64,000 nucleotides of DNA, taken from Endozoicomonas gorgoniicola. Lineage in GTDB: Bacteria > Pseudomonadota > Gammaproteobacteria > Pseudomonadales > Endozoicomonadaceae. Location: the NCBI RefSeq assembly GCF_025562715.2, contig NZ_JAPFCC010000001.1:5103501-5167500 (forward strand), in the 5' to 3' direction. Below, piece after piece: positions 53,368 through 62,645 of the stretch; position 1 is the stretch's first letter; each line of letters opens with the position of its first letter. The position numbers were made by a program, and so were the translations under genes. The notes below the pieces were generated by a model. It was not told the origin of the DNA. It ran no database searches and saw only the letters and a program-made list of their open reading frames with translations.

Positions 53368-54594
53368 GTGAGCGAAATACTGCTGATTAATGTCACCGGG
53401 CAGGATAAACCCGGGCTGACCTCTTCCATTACATCCATTATGGCTGACTATGGTCTGGAAATTCTGGATATTGGCCAGTCGGTTATTCATGACACATTGA
53501 CCTGGGGGATTCTGGTTCGTCTGCCTGAAGGAAAGGAAGCTGCACCGGTTATCAAAGAACTGATGTTCCATTTCCATGAACACAATCTGCAATTTAACTA
53601 TCAACCCGTTTCTGATGAAAACTATGAACACTGGGTCAGAGAGCAGGGGAAAAAGCGTTATATTCTGACGTTGTTGGCCCGGCATGTATCCGCTGAACAG
53701 ATTGCCAGAGTGTCGGGCATCACGGCAGAACACGGATTGAATATTGACGATATTCGTCGTCTTTCAGGGCGTCGTTCCCTGAAGCAGGAAGAACAGGGTA
53801 GCCTGTCCTCCTGTCTGCAGTTCTCTGTTCGTGGCATATCTCCTGATTTGGCTAAACTCCGTTCTGACTTTTTGCATATTTCGTCTGAGCTGGATGTCGA
53901 TGTTGCTTTTCAGGAAGACACGGTCTTTCGCCGGAACCGACGTCTGGTTGTGTTTGATATGGACTCAACCCTTATTGAGGCCGAAGTGATTGACCTGCTG
54001 GCCGACGCTGCCGGAGCCGGCGAAAAGGTGGCAGAAATAACAGAGCGTGCAATGCGGGGTGAACTTGATTTTAACGCCAGTTTCCGTGAACGCCTTGCCA
54101 TGTTGAAAGGGCTTGATGAGTCGGTGTTGCAGGACATCGCTGAAAAACTGCCAATGACAGAAGGGGCTGAGCGGCTGATCAAGAGCCTGAAGGCTCTCGG
54201 TTATCGAACTGCCATACTGTCTGGAGGATTTACCTACTTTGCCCGGCACCTGCAGGAGCAGTTGGGCATCGACTATGTGTATGCCAATGAACTGGATATT
54301 AAAGAGGGCAAAGTCACGGGCAAAGTGAAGGGCGATATTGTGAACGGTGAACGCAAAGCCAGCCTTTTGCAGCATATTGCCGTTAAAGAAGGCGTCGAAC
54401 TGGATCAGGTCATCGCTGTGGGCGATGGTGCCAATGACCTGCCCATGCTGAGTGTTGCAGGTCTTGGTATTGCCTTTCGTGCCAAGCCCCTGGTGCAGAA
54501 AAATGCCCGACAGTCTATTTCTACTCTGGGGCTGGACAGCATTCTTTACCTGTTGGGATTCAGCGAAAAGGACATGGAGTCTTTAAGCCGTTAG
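53368..54594 (+). CDS. serB: Phosphoserine phosphatase SerB
   Basis: 408 residues from GTG 53368. An N-terminal region of two ACT-like domains (LLINVTGQDKPGLTSSITSI; ILTLLARHVSAEQIARVSGI) is followed by the HAD phosphatase: VVFDMDSTLIEAEVID (nucleophile DxD), ILSGGFTYFARHLQEQL and IAVGDGANDLPMLSVAGLGI. It hydrolyses O-phosphoserine to serine. Length is like the two-ACT SerB of Pseudomonas. The ribosome binding site is weak. Confidence 0.95.
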   Translation: MSEILLINVTGQDKPGLTSSITSIMADYGLEILDIGQSVIHDTLTWGILVRLPEGKEAAPVIKELMFHFHEHNLQFNYQPVSDENYEHWVREQGKKRYILTLLARHVSAEQIARVSGITAEHGLNIDDIRRLSGRRSLKQEEQGSLSSCLQFSVRGISPDLAKLRSDFLHISSELDVDVAFQEDTVFRRNRRLVVFDMDSTLIEAEVIDLLADAAGAGEKVAEITERAMRGELDFNASFRERLAMLKGLDESVLQDIAEKLPMTEGAERLIKSLKALGYRTAILSGGFTYFARHLQEQLGIDYVYANELDIKEGKVTGKVKGDIVNGERKASLLQHIAVKEGVELDQVIAVGDGANDLPMLSVAGLGIAFRAKPLVQKNARQSISTLGLDSILYLLGFSEKDMESLSR

Positions 54595-54946
54595 CGTCAT
54601 TGGTTCAGGAATTAAACTCAAACATCATGGCGTTTATTGGGGGGGCAGATAGTTACCATGAAGATAGTTACCATGAAGATAGTTACTATGAAGATAGTTA
54701 CCGGAACTAGCGGAAAGCCCCGTACTTTCACGGAAAGAAAAAATTACATTTCGGTAACCGTTTACTGAGGTATTTGATGGTTTATATCCGGGTGAAAACT
54801 TGGTCTCAAAACTTGATGGTAAGCCCGACATAGACTTTACTCACACTCGATTCAAAAGACTCATCCAGCCTGTTTTTACCGTCAAACTGCAATCCGCATT
54901 TCAAGATGCTGTTAAGCATTGCAAAACATTGTGAGTAAAGAACACT
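54595..54946. other. Decayed intergenic region after serB
   Basis: 352 bp without an intact gene. It contains a run of G residues, a 15-bp tandem repeat (listed separately) and, at 54889-54957, a sequence that matches 56172-56240. Read on the plus strand from about 54824 a stop-broken coding trace is visible, so part of this region is probably a gene remnant. Confidence 0.4.
54648..54704. repeat. 15-bp tandem repeat, about 3.7 copies
   Basis: The unit GATAGTTACCATGAA occurs at 54648-54662 and 54663-54677, with one change (ACTATGAA) at 54678-54692 and a partial fourth copy from 54693. Likely a slippage-prone locus that varies between strains. Confidence 0.9.
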
Positions 54947-54957
54947 ATGACGAACTC
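54889..54957. repeat. About 69-bp direct repeat, copy 1
   Basis: GCAATCCGCATTTCAAGATG ... ACTATGACGAACTCGA resembles GCAATTCGCATTGCAGAATG ... ACTATGACGAACTCCA at 56172-56240. The copies flank the secreted-protein gene at 54947 in direct orientation. Copy 1 includes the start codon of that gene. Confidence 0.75.
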
Positions 54958-56167
54958 GATTAAGTTTGGTTGCCTCCTATTATTGTCCGTTTTATCGTGT
55001 CAGGTTAGTGCGGTTAACTGGAAAGATTTTCTACGGCTCATTACTGATGTAGCCAAGCCTCATATTTTTGCAGTGATCCGTATTCCACCCAAAAAAATTC
55101 GTGTACCTAACGACATTACCCATATTTTGGCCAGCTCTACTGATTTCAGCCGCCCGCCTTTTTCCAGTCGCTTTTCACTGTTAGCTTTCTCTCTCCCACC
55201 CAGGCATGGCAACCGCTTTCCCCCTATTACAGGACGACAACTGAGGCGGATCACAGGACATGAGCATGATGACATCCAAATTGATGTCAACGGGGGAGCC
55301 ATCGGTAAAACCAGATATGAAAGGTATGTCCCGGAAGAGCATCTCCACACGCTAAACTATGAATCCATACCGGACATCGCACTGTTAAATTTTATTCAAC
55401 CAGATGCCAGTATGCCTGAAAATCTCCGTTTCCATGACACCAGCCATCGTTTCAATTTTCAAGCTCATCCGGAGATGGGAATGACCATTGAAGAGTATCT
55501 AAGACTCCCTCAGGGGGAGGTTATAGCCTGGACTTTGGATTTTAGTCACAGAGCACCGCCTGTTCACAAGATTAGCAATCATTCAGTGGCACCAGAGTTT
55601 CGACGCCTGACGGGGTTCGATAACTATACCCTTCATCAATTCCTCGACTCTGAGCGAAATGAAGTGACAGACAGCACGCCTTATTCTTTCATTTTGCCCG
55701 CAGATGATGAAGTGGTAATGGTCCAGTCGGGGAAAGCGCCGGAAATGTCTGTCATGGTCTTTAATGGAAGGCATATAGCCATCTGGAATCAGGGTTTCGG
55801 CTACTCCATTGCATTGATGCCCCTAGACCTGGCCGTTGCATTCAATTTTTTTGCTCCGGATGTAGAAGATGAATACAGATCATTTATGAAGAAGCCCGGT
55901 GATAAATATGATGATGGTGCGTCAGGCGGTGGTTCTTCTATTACTGCGAACAGCCTGTTCGACTTTACTCAGGCACCCTTTCCTCTTACGACATGGGAAA
56001 TGAAACACCCGGGAAAAGCCTCTGCGGAAACAGATAAAAAAACCGGGCTACCATTCAGCTTGTCAACATCAACTTTCAAGGACGCCTGTTTTTCTAATAA
56101 TCAGCTGAACGTGTCCGTGTTGTCTTTCATTATGTGGTGGTTCCAACAAAGTAAACAGTTGCCGTGA
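54947..56167 (+). CDS. Secreted protein of unknown function
   Basis: 406 residues. Signal peptide MTNSIKFGCLLLLSVLSCQVSA; V-L-S-C could also be a weak lipobox. No known family. The mature part has proline-rich stretches, a MTIEEYLRLPQGEVIAWTLD segment, FRRLTGFDNYTLHQFLDSER and FILPADDEVVMVQSGKAPEM. An acidic, glycine-rich stretch PGDKYDDGASGGGSS near residue 310 resembles the tail of the secreted protein at 23804. The ribosome binding site is poor and the start lies within a direct repeat, so the gene may have been moved or duplicated recently. Confidence 0.5.
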   Translation: MTNSIKFGCLLLLSVLSCQVSAVNWKDFLRLITDVAKPHIFAVIRIPPKKIRVPNDITHILASSTDFSRPPFSSRFSLLAFSLPPRHGNRFPPITGRQLRRITGHEHDDIQIDVNGGAIGKTRYERYVPEEHLHTLNYESIPDIALLNFIQPDASMPENLRFHDTSHRFNFQAHPEMGMTIEEYLRLPQGEVIAWTLDFSHRAPPVHKISNHSVAPEFRRLTGFDNYTLHQFLDSERNEVTDSTPYSFILPADDEVVMVQSGKAPEMSVMVFNGRHIAIWNQGFGYSIALMPLDLAVAFNFFAPDVEDEYRSFMKKPGDKYDDGASGGGSSITANSLFDFTQAPFPLTTWEMKHPGKASAETDKKTGLPFSLSTSTFKDACFSNNQLNVSVLSFIMWWFQQSKQLP

Positions 56168-56682
56168 AGCCGCAATTCGCATTGCAGAATGTCGTGAGGC
56201 ATTGCGAAACATTGAAAGTAAGGAATACTATGACGAACTCCAGAAAGGGCATTGGCATTTAAACCACTTCAGTGCCTGCAATTAACTTTCGCAGGCACAA
56301 CTCTTCCGGTAACTATACCAATCAACGTTCAACCACAGTGATGAACGGGGCAGTTTTGCTCAAAAGAATAAAGAGCGACGGTATTATTTTTGAGGAATCA
56401 CTTTTTATGTCGTACGCAGTAGTCCATTTCTGTCGTTCAAGTCCTGTCACTTGCTCAAGGGAGGGGATAACAGAAAGACCTGAATTCCGGTAAAACAGTT
56501 CCATAGTCATCGACGGTAAAAAACGTTTTTGCTGATTTTGCGGAAGCAGGAAGCATATTCCACCGTTTCTATAAAGAAGGCGGCATAGCACAGGAGCCTT
56601 TGTATCAGCTGGTTCAACGCAAGTCTTTTAAAGATCGTCTACTCTCTTTCCAGTTGATCTGTCTCTTGCAGGTGAGAGTCAA
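56168..56682. other. Gene-remnant region
   Basis: 515 bp without an intact gene, with three traces of old coding DNA. First, the direct-repeat copy (56172-56240) reads in one plus frame as EAAIRIAECREALRNIESKE and onward to a stop near 56284, and in another as a decayed start (MTNSRKGIGI, then stop) of a paralog of the gene just upstream. Second, the minus strand at about 56322-56512 reads LEQVTGLERQKWTTAYDIKS and on, weakly like the LTGFDNYTLHQFLDSER region of that gene. Third, the plus strand at about 56520-56685 reads FADFAEAGSIFHRFYKEGGI and on to a stop. Nothing here is likely to be expressed as a whole protein. Confidence 0.45.
56172..56240. repeat. About 69-bp direct repeat, copy 2
   Basis: Matches 54889-54957 in the same orientation, 5 bp after the stop of the secreted-protein gene. 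In this copy the corresponding start codon leads into a frame that stops after ten codons. Confidence 0.75.
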
Positions 56683-58038
56683 ATGATAAGAAAAAAACGG
56701 TCATTAACCACAAAAACAATCTATATCCGCTGCCTGATCCTTTACTTCAGTTTATTGTTGACAGGCACCACGTATGCTTTCTCGGAAGCAACTTTGTCTG
56801 CCACACAGTTTGTAAGGCTGCTCCCTTTAAAATATGACATCAGTACAGCTTTGAAAAAAGGGGATGATCAGTTAATACATTTCATGGCCTACAATGTCTT
56901 AAGTGCAGTTGATCTTATTAACAGACCTAACCCAAACACCCCCAATAAACCAGACTATCAGGCAGAAGGACAGGTCGCCCAGATAACTGAATCTTTCAGG
57001 GAGCTTTCTTTATCTCAAACAACTTTATCTCAAACAACCGGGGCAGAGCAAAGCGGGGATAAGCAAGCCGAAGAAAATATTAATCATTTACTATTCCTGC
57101 TGAATAAACTGAAAACAACGATGGCTGAGAACCCCGAGTGGCTATTAGTCCTTTTGTGGGATATTGACGGAACGGTTCTCTATAAAGACCTTACTGAGAC
57201 AGAGTTACACACCAAGTTGGCCGATGCACTCCTGATATTACGGCAGAATAAGCAGCTTTTACTCATCTACAATACGGCTCGTAACTATTATGAGCTTTCA
57301 TTTGATAACTGGTCACGACCCTATCCTGAACCTGATATAGTGATTGCTGGCGAAGGTTCTCGCTATTTCTTTAATCGTTTTATAAGCAACCCACTTTTTG
57401 GTAATAAAACACCTGTATCCATAAGGCCGCACTACGAAATCTATTTCAATGATGCCTACTGGGATTTGCTAAGACCTGCTGGTTGTACGAGCACTATCAG
57501 TGCTCGTTCATTGAAAAATGAATGTCCGTTTTATTTAGATAACAGTATATCCAGAACAGCTGAAACACTGAAACGTATCGTACAGACAGAAGCTGAGTAC
57601 GGGTATTGGCAGCAATCCGTTGCTTTCAGTTCAACCATACTGTTTGCTTACCATAAATTGATGAATAAGGGTGCTTCCTTTTCCAGGCTAATGAACGACC
57701 TGTCAGAGGAGTTCCCTTCATTCAGAGATAAAATCAAAGTCGTTATTTCTGCGGGAGACTCCTTGCCCGATACGGCAATGATGCATCCTGATATGCACTA
57801 CCCTTTTGATGTATCGTATCAGGAAACAAAAAACACCCCCAGGCTGCCCCGGAATACACTATTCGCAGGTGCTGTTTTATCCAAAGCTGGAGAGCTGCAG
57901 AGAGAAAGATTTAAGCCTTTGTTTGATGGTATTGAAACCGTCAATTCTAAAGTAAAAAGTATCCTTGGAATTATAGAGGGTACTGTCACCTTATTGTTAA
58001 AACAAACGTCTCTCAGTTTAGCATTGCCAGAGTTTTAG
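56683..58038 (+). CDS. Secreted HAD-superfamily phosphatase-like protein
   Basis: 451 residues. Signal segment (CLILYFSLLLTGTTYAF, residues about 17-33), a helical N-terminal region with a small repeat (LSQTTLSQTT), then a HAD core: motif I VLLWDIDGTVLY (DxDGT, about residue 160), motif II in LLLIYNTARNYYEL, and motif III/IV ISAGDSLPDTAMM. The cap is of the Cof/sucrose-phosphatase type (DIVIAGEGSRYF). All catalytic positions are intact. Exported HAD phosphatases are uncommon. Substrate unknown. The stop overlaps the convergent lipoprotein gene by 4 bp. Confidence 0.72.
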   Translation: MIRKKRSLTTKTIYIRCLILYFSLLLTGTTYAFSEATLSATQFVRLLPLKYDISTALKKGDDQLIHFMAYNVLSAVDLINRPNPNTPNKPDYQAEGQVAQITESFRELSLSQTTLSQTTGAEQSGDKQAEENINHLLFLLNKLKTTMAENPEWLLVLLWDIDGTVLYKDLTETELHTKLADALLILRQNKQLLLIYNTARNYYELSFDNWSRPYPEPDIVIAGEGSRYFFNRFISNPLFGNKTPVSIRPHYEIYFNDAYWDLLRPAGCTSTISARSLKNECPFYLDNSISRTAETLKRIVQTEAEYGYWQQSVAFSSTILFAYHKLMNKGASFSRLMNDLSEEFPSFRDKIKVVISAGDSLPDTAMMHPDMHYPFDVSYQETKNTPRLPRNTLFAGAVLSKAGELQRERFKPLFDGIETVNSKVKSILGIIEGTVTLLLKQTSLSLALPEF

Positions 58039-58379
58039 TTCTTTTGTGGAAAAAATTCTGATACATCCTTCACTGAAAGCGTTTGCCACTGCGGGCAGCC
58101 GGTGAAACGCCAGTTCTGAATAATATTATTCTGGTCTGTTGTAAAAGACTGTCGGCAGGTATTCAGGAGATAAGCTGACCCCCAGTTCGAGACCCAGCTA
58201 TATATACTTCTGCCATCGGTCAGCTTCAGGCTGGCGCTGGGGGCGCCCCAGTTCGCGACAACTTCTTCGATATGATGCCCCCGCCATGAGTCCATTACTT
58301 TTTCAGTGGTACTACAACCTGCACTGAACAACGCCAATACAAAACAAGTCAGTTTGATGAAAGGGTACTGCCTGAACAC
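58035..58379 (-). CDS. Small lipoprotein, SmpA/OmlA-like
   Basis: 114 residues. Lipoprotein signal with lipobox F-S-A-G-C (cysteine about residue 22). The mature part has GHHIEEVVANWGAPSASLKL, similar to the helix-turn-strand of SmpA/BamE-like domains, then YSWVSNWGSAY, and ends without a membrane segment. Two conserved cysteines (NTCRQSF; TGCPQW) could form a disulphide. It is 9 bp downstream of the PilZ gene and probably co-transcribed. Confidence 0.72.
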   Translation of the reverse strand: MFRQYPFIKLTCFVLALFSAGCSTTEKVMDSWRGHHIEEVVANWGAPSASLKLTDGRSIYSWVSNWGSAYLLNTCRQSFTTDQNNIIQNWRFTGCPQWQTLSVKDVSEFFPQKN

Positions 58380-58388
58380 TCTTGCACC

Positions 58389-60056
58389 TTATAAGGAACT
58401 ATCCAGAAACCTAAACTGATACTGACTATAGCTCGGTGTTGATTCTATGCACTCCATCAACTGACCTTTTATGATTTTTCCACCTTCCAGAAGAATAAAC
58501 TTCATTCCTGCTGTAAAGGGTATGCGTGGCGTGATCAGAGTTGCCTGACTGTCCAGGGCTGGCATGGCGGGCTGCAGGAAGGCTCTTTGATAATGGCTGG
58601 CATCCCGGTTTTTTTTGAGTGGTCTAATGGCACAGGGTTTGGTGTTAGCGCTTAGTAACTGGGCGCCAAGCATAATATTATTGTCGTCTATAGAGTGTAC
58701 CCAGCGAGCGCTTGCCAGTATCCAGTTTGTCTGCGTACCTTCCTGTACGGCAATCAGCTCACCCGGTACCAGGGTTGTTTTCGAATTAGCCCTCACTTGT
58801 AGACAATAACCGCCAGCACTGGTGTTAAGCACTTTTCCAGAAAAGCAGGGGTAAAGGGGTGATCCGGTTGGAGTGGCTTCAAAATCCAGAGAGGCTTTAT
58901 CTTCGGATGCCCCTGTTTCCTGATTAACGTCATGTACGTCTTCCCAGATATCGCTTTTATCTGGAATAAAGCCGCTTTTTCCTGCCTTATTTGAGTCTGA
59001 GTGTTTTTTGACCAGGTCGTCAAACGCCTGTTTGTCTGATAAATAATAATGAGAGGCGCTACTGCCGTAAGCAAATGAACAGCTTTCAGACCCTTCGTGG
59101 CGAATATGCTGCCTCTGTGTTGCTGCACCCCAGGCAGAAGCCAGATGCTGAACCAGGCTCTTTGACAAAGTAGCCGGTTTGTTTTCGTCAATTGAACTGG
59201 CCACTTTTTTCAGGTGGGCACTGAGAACCCGGGTATCCATACCTTTTAGTCCGGGGTGCTCATTACTGGTTTCGGTTAATGTGTGGTGCAGACCTTCATC
59301 GGATAGCGTATTCACCATAAACCAGCAATTCTGATCCGGCTGATCCAGAAGTTTGCCGTGGGGTGCCCATAAGCACAGGGCTTTATTGACCTGACGAATC
59401 TCTGATTGATGCAACTGATTAGAACGGCAATGGCTTAGCAGAAGCATTCGCTTATATTGATCAATAATCGTCAGTTCACGAGCCTTGGCCGTCAGCGGGT
59501 CATCAAGGCTGCATTGCAGCATGTCGTTTTCCCCGGCAATGTGAACCAGCTTGTGAGTATCCAGCCACACGGTTTCAGGCATTCCCCGGTAATGCTCTTG
59601 CATGAGCAAAAGAAGACTGTGACTTTCAGCAATTGCCCGGTGCAGTGGCGCTGCCATCAGGGCGTTGTCGTCACTGTTTTTGATATGAATGTCGACAACA
59701 GACTTGTAACAGCTGAATAGCAGTAAATGCAGTTGCTGGCATTTTCCCAACAGAGAGATCTGCTGTTCACTGTGGATAATGCCCTCAGTCAGTTCGTTAC
59801 GATTTATCTGGTGGGTGATGAAATAAACAACGGGCCTGATCAGCTCAATCAGTCCGAACAGCTCTTTTGACGTAATATTGAGTTTTGCCAGTTCTTTGAG
59901 AGCAAAACCCAGTTTTTTGGCACAATCCGGCAGGTTCGTTCTCGGCAATGCCTGAAGCCATTGATTTAATGATTGTGCATCCGCACTACAAAAAGTCAGT
60001 GTCTTAAGATTGCGTTCCGGTACCTGCAGCTGAGTCCTTTCAATCTGCGTGTCCAT
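58389..60056 (-). CDS. PilZ-domain protein, probable cyclic-di-GMP receptor
   Basis: 555 residues. A long helical N-terminal region of about 380 residues has no clear family. At the C-terminus a PilZ-like beta-barrel shows GKVLNTSAGGYCLQVRANSK, with the N-x-S-x-x-G half of the c-di-GMP site, then LVPGELIAVQEG and WILASARWVHSIDDNNIMLG. The R-x-x-x-R half is not obvious, so binding is not certain. No signal peptide. Likely links c-di-GMP to surface behaviour. Confidence 0.68.
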   Translation of the reverse strand: MDTQIERTQLQVPERNLKTLTFCSADAQSLNQWLQALPRTNLPDCAKKLGFALKELAKLNITSKELFGLIELIRPVVYFITHQINRNELTEGIIHSEQQISLLGKCQQLHLLLFSCYKSVVDIHIKNSDDNALMAAPLHRAIAESHSLLLLMQEHYRGMPETVWLDTHKLVHIAGENDMLQCSLDDPLTAKARELTIIDQYKRMLLLSHCRSNQLHQSEIRQVNKALCLWAPHGKLLDQPDQNCWFMVNTLSDEGLHHTLTETSNEHPGLKGMDTRVLSAHLKKVASSIDENKPATLSKSLVQHLASAWGAATQRQHIRHEGSESCSFAYGSSASHYYLSDKQAFDDLVKKHSDSNKAGKSGFIPDKSDIWEDVHDVNQETGASEDKASLDFEATPTGSPLYPCFSGKVLNTSAGGYCLQVRANSKTTLVPGELIAVQEGTQTNWILASARWVHSIDDNNIMLGAQLLSANTKPCAIRPLKKNRDASHYQRAFLQPAMPALDSQATLITPRIPFTAGMKFILLEGGKIIKGQLMECIESTPSYSQYQFRFLDSSL

Positions 60057-60231
60057 GGAAAAGTCCTGATTTTGTCGACTAAAAAACGTTCAGGTATTTA
60101 TTCATGATAAACAGCAGTGAGAGGGAAATACAATTTTCGTCATCTTTGGTGAAAAAAGTTGTATTTCCATTTAGTTCAGACACTAACTGAACGATTTACA
60201 GTCAGTTTTTTGTTAAACCGGTCGTCATTGA

Positions 60232-61284
60232 TCAATTCAAAGGAATGATGGTCTTGTAAGCTTTTCCTGCAATCTCCTGAACCAGCTTGGGAACAAGATA
60301 GCCGGAACAGCGCTCCATCATACCTCTGACCAGATCTTGAGCTGATTCTCTGGAAATATCAAAATGCGCAGCCCCCTGAACTTTATCGAGCAGGTGCAGG
60401 TAGTAGGGCATAGCGCCAGCATTGAACAGTGCTTCGCTCAGTTCAACCAGTGCATCGACACTATCATTAACATCTCTCAGGAGAACAGCCTGGTTCAACA
60501 CAGTAGCACCGGTTTGTTTCAGTCGGGCAACGGCTGTTCTGACATTGCCGTTGATTTCGTTAGCATGATTGCAGTGCAACACAATAACGGTCTTTAATCG
60601 GGTCGAACCAAGCCAGCCCAGCATGTCGTCGGTAACCCGGTCGGGCAGAACAATAGGCAGGCGGGTGTGGATTCGCAGCACTTTAACATGCGCAATGTCT
60701 GCCAATGCTTCAGTTAACTGCTGTAAACGGCGGTCACTGGCTGCGAGAGGATCACCGCCGGACAATATAACTTCCCGGATAGAATCGTCGTTCTTTATAT
60801 AGTTCAGTGCATCTTCAAGATGACGGCCGCTCAGCTGGTTGTCCTGATACGGAAAGTGCCGGCGAAAGCAAAAACGGCAATTAACAGCACAGGCACCACT
60901 GGTGATCATCAATAAACGGCCGTGGTATTTATGGATAACCCCTTCGGTTGGATTTTTATCCTTTTCGCCCAGTGGGTCGAATCCAAAGCCTGCAACCTGC
61001 TGAAGTTCCTGCTCCAGAGGCAATACCTGCTTTAACAGTGGGTCATTCGGGTTGCCGTACTCCATACGTGCTATATATGAACGTGGAATCCGCATGGCAA
61101 ACGTTTTACTGGCACTGATAGCCGCAGGTAAAAGGGACGGGTTCAGACCCAGAATTTCAAGCAGTTCTTCTGGCTGAGTAACACAGTTTGCCAGCTGCAT
61201 TTGCCAGCTGTCAGACACAGTCTTTTGGTTGACGGTATGCACACCGGGTGCGGAACGGGTTATCATAGAGGTTTTTGTATTCAC
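60232..61284 (-). CDS. epmB: EF-P beta-lysylation protein EpmB (lysine 2,3-aminomutase)
   Basis: 350 residues from GTG 61284; an ATG at 61266 is a possible alternative. Radical-SAM cluster C-x3-C-x2-C in GACAVNCRFCFRRHFPYQ. PLP-lysine region near the C-terminus (MPYYLHLLDKVQGAAHFDIS). ILSGGDPLAASDRRLQQL is the SAM-binding GGDP-like segment. It converts alpha-lysine to beta-lysine for EF-P. It is divergent from efp, with only 12 bp between the start codons, so they share one regulatory region. Confidence 0.95.
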   Translation of the reverse strand: MNTKTSMITRSAPGVHTVNQKTVSDSWQMQLANCVTQPEELLEILGLNPSLLPAAISASKTFAMRIPRSYIARMEYGNPNDPLLKQVLPLEQELQQVAGFGFDPLGEKDKNPTEGVIHKYHGRLLMITSGACAVNCRFCFRRHFPYQDNQLSGRHLEDALNYIKNDDSIREVILSGGDPLAASDRRLQQLTEALADIAHVKVLRIHTRLPIVLPDRVTDDMLGWLGSTRLKTVIVLHCNHANEINGNVRTAVARLKQTGATVLNQAVLLRDVNDSVDALVELSEALFNAGAMPYYLHLLDKVQGAAHFDISRESAQDLVRGMMERCSGYLVPKLVQEIAGKAYKTIIPLN

Positions 61285-61296
61285 TGGTAGCGACTG

Positions 61297-61866
61297 ATGG
61301 CTAGTTATAGTACCAACGAGTTTCGTTCAGGACTTAAAGTAATGCTCGAAGGTGACCCATGCGTCATGATCGAGAACGAGTTTGTTAAACCCGGTAAAGG
61401 CCAGGCCTTTAACCGCGTTAAGTTCCGTAACCTGATGACTAACCGGGTTTGGGAGCGCACCTTCAAGTCTGGCGAAAGCATCGAAGCGGCTGACGTAATG
61501 GACTATGACATGGAGTACCTGTACACCGACGGTGAATTCTGGCACTTCATGATGACTGATGGTTCTTACGAGCAGCACGCTGCCAGCAGCGCGGCGGTGG
61601 GTGACACCATCGACTGGCTGAAGGAACAGGAAGTATACAGTGTAACGCTTTATAACGGTGCCCCGCTGTCCGTATCAGCTCCTAACTTCGTAGAGTTGCA
61701 AGTGGTAGAGACTGATCCGGGTCTGAAGGGTGATACGGCTCAGGGTGGCTCCAAGCCAGCCAAGCTGTCGACTGGTGCCACTGTAAAGGTGCCACTGTTT
61801 ATCGTTGAAGGTGAAGTGCTGAAGATTGATACCCGTACCGGTGAGTACGTAGGTCGTGTGAAATAA
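61297..61866 (+). CDS. efp: Elongation factor P
   Basis: 189 residues. FVKPGKGQAFNRVKFRNL carries the modified lysine, K34, at the tip of domain I. Domain III ends GEVLKIDTRTGEYVGRVK. It relieves ribosome stalling at polyproline stretches and is activated by EpmA/EpmB-mediated lysylation; both enzymes are encoded here. Followed by a strong bidirectional terminator. Confidence 0.98.
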   Translation: MASYSTNEFRSGLKVMLEGDPCVMIENEFVKPGKGQAFNRVKFRNLMTNRVWERTFKSGESIEAADVMDYDMEYLYTDGEFWHFMMTDGSYEQHAASSAAVGDTIDWLKEQEVYSVTLYNGAPLSVSAPNFVELQVVETDPGLKGDTAQGGSKPAKLSTGATVKVPLFIVEGEVLKIDTRTGEYVGRVK

Positions 61867-61900
61867 CCATTGGTTATCGATCAAGGCAGAGGTGTCAGAA

Positions 61901-61937
61901 GCAAAGAGGGGAAGCAATGATTGCTTCCCCTCTTTGC
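61901..61937. terminator. Bidirectional terminator between efp and the His/Lys-rich protein gene
   Basis: GCAAAGAGGGGAAGCAA (61901-61917) and TTGCTTCCCCTCTTTGC (61921-61937) form a perfect 17-bp stem with a 3-base loop. There is no T run just beyond, but T residues lie within the arm. It stands between convergent genes. Confidence 0.75.
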
Positions 61938-61971
61938 ATTGTCGAAATACTTCACTTCTATTCAAGTCTTT

Positions 61972-62562
61972 TCAACGAGGCTGTCTGTTCAGTTGAACCG
62001 CATTGGTTCCGCTAAGGCTGCCATTCAGACTCATGGAACCAGACAGTTGACCATTGGTGTGAGTCAGCTCCATGTTGCCAGTTAGCCCTTTAGGAGAGGC
62101 TATTGCTTTTCTGGATTCCGGACCAAAACAGATTTTAATCTGATTTCCCTGACAGATAGCTGATCCTGGCGGCCTGTTTCCATGGCCATGATGTGACTTT
62201 CCTGGTCGGCGGTGTTTGCCTTTATGGCCGCGATGATGCTGTCCATTCGCATGCCCTTGACCAGATTTCGCCCCTCTTTTTCCATGGCGGGGGCCATGTT
62301 TTGGGTGTTTTCTCGTTATAACAAAGTCATTGTTTCCCGCTTTATCTTTTATCAGCACCCTTGCCGACGCATTTTGCACAAAGACCAGTACTGTATGATT
62401 TGGAGCTGTTGTTAGTGTGCCACTCAATTCATAGACCCCATCAGGGATCGTGCATGCTGCAGCAGCGTGAGGGTTACCGGAGTTAGAGTAAGGACAGGCA
62501 ATGGCCAGAGTGGGCATCAGGCTTATCGCCAGAGCAGCCGGGATTTTTTTGAACAACTTCAT
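61972..62562 (-). CDS. Secreted Gly/His/Lys-rich small protein
   Basis: 196 residues from ATG 62562 (MKLFKKIPAALAISLMPTLA), chosen for AAGGAAG six bases upstream and the signal peptide that follows (cleaved at AIA-CPYS or nearby). An upstream frame to 62706 is open but overlaps the epmA start. The middle is strongly basic and rich in Gly and His (HPKHGPRHGKRGAKSGQGHA; HHRGHKGKHRRPGKSHHGHG), suggesting metal or polyanion binding. The C-terminus ends in short strands (SGSMSLNGSLSGTNAVQLNR). No family recognised. Confidence 0.6.
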   Translation of the reverse strand: MKLFKKIPAALAISLMPTLAIACPYSNSGNPHAAAACTIPDGVYELSGTLTTAPNHTVLVFVQNASARVLIKDKAGNNDFVITRKHPKHGPRHGKRGAKSGQGHANGQHHRGHKGKHRRPGKSHHGHGNRPPGSAICQGNQIKICFGPESRKAIASPKGLTGNMELTHTNGQLSGSMSLNGSLSGTNAVQLNRQPR

Positions 62563-62645
62563 ATTAACTTCCTTGTTACAATCAATTGCCTTTTCAGTAT
62601 AGAAATGAACCCCATGAACGATTTCAAAACAGGAGCAATCAGTCG

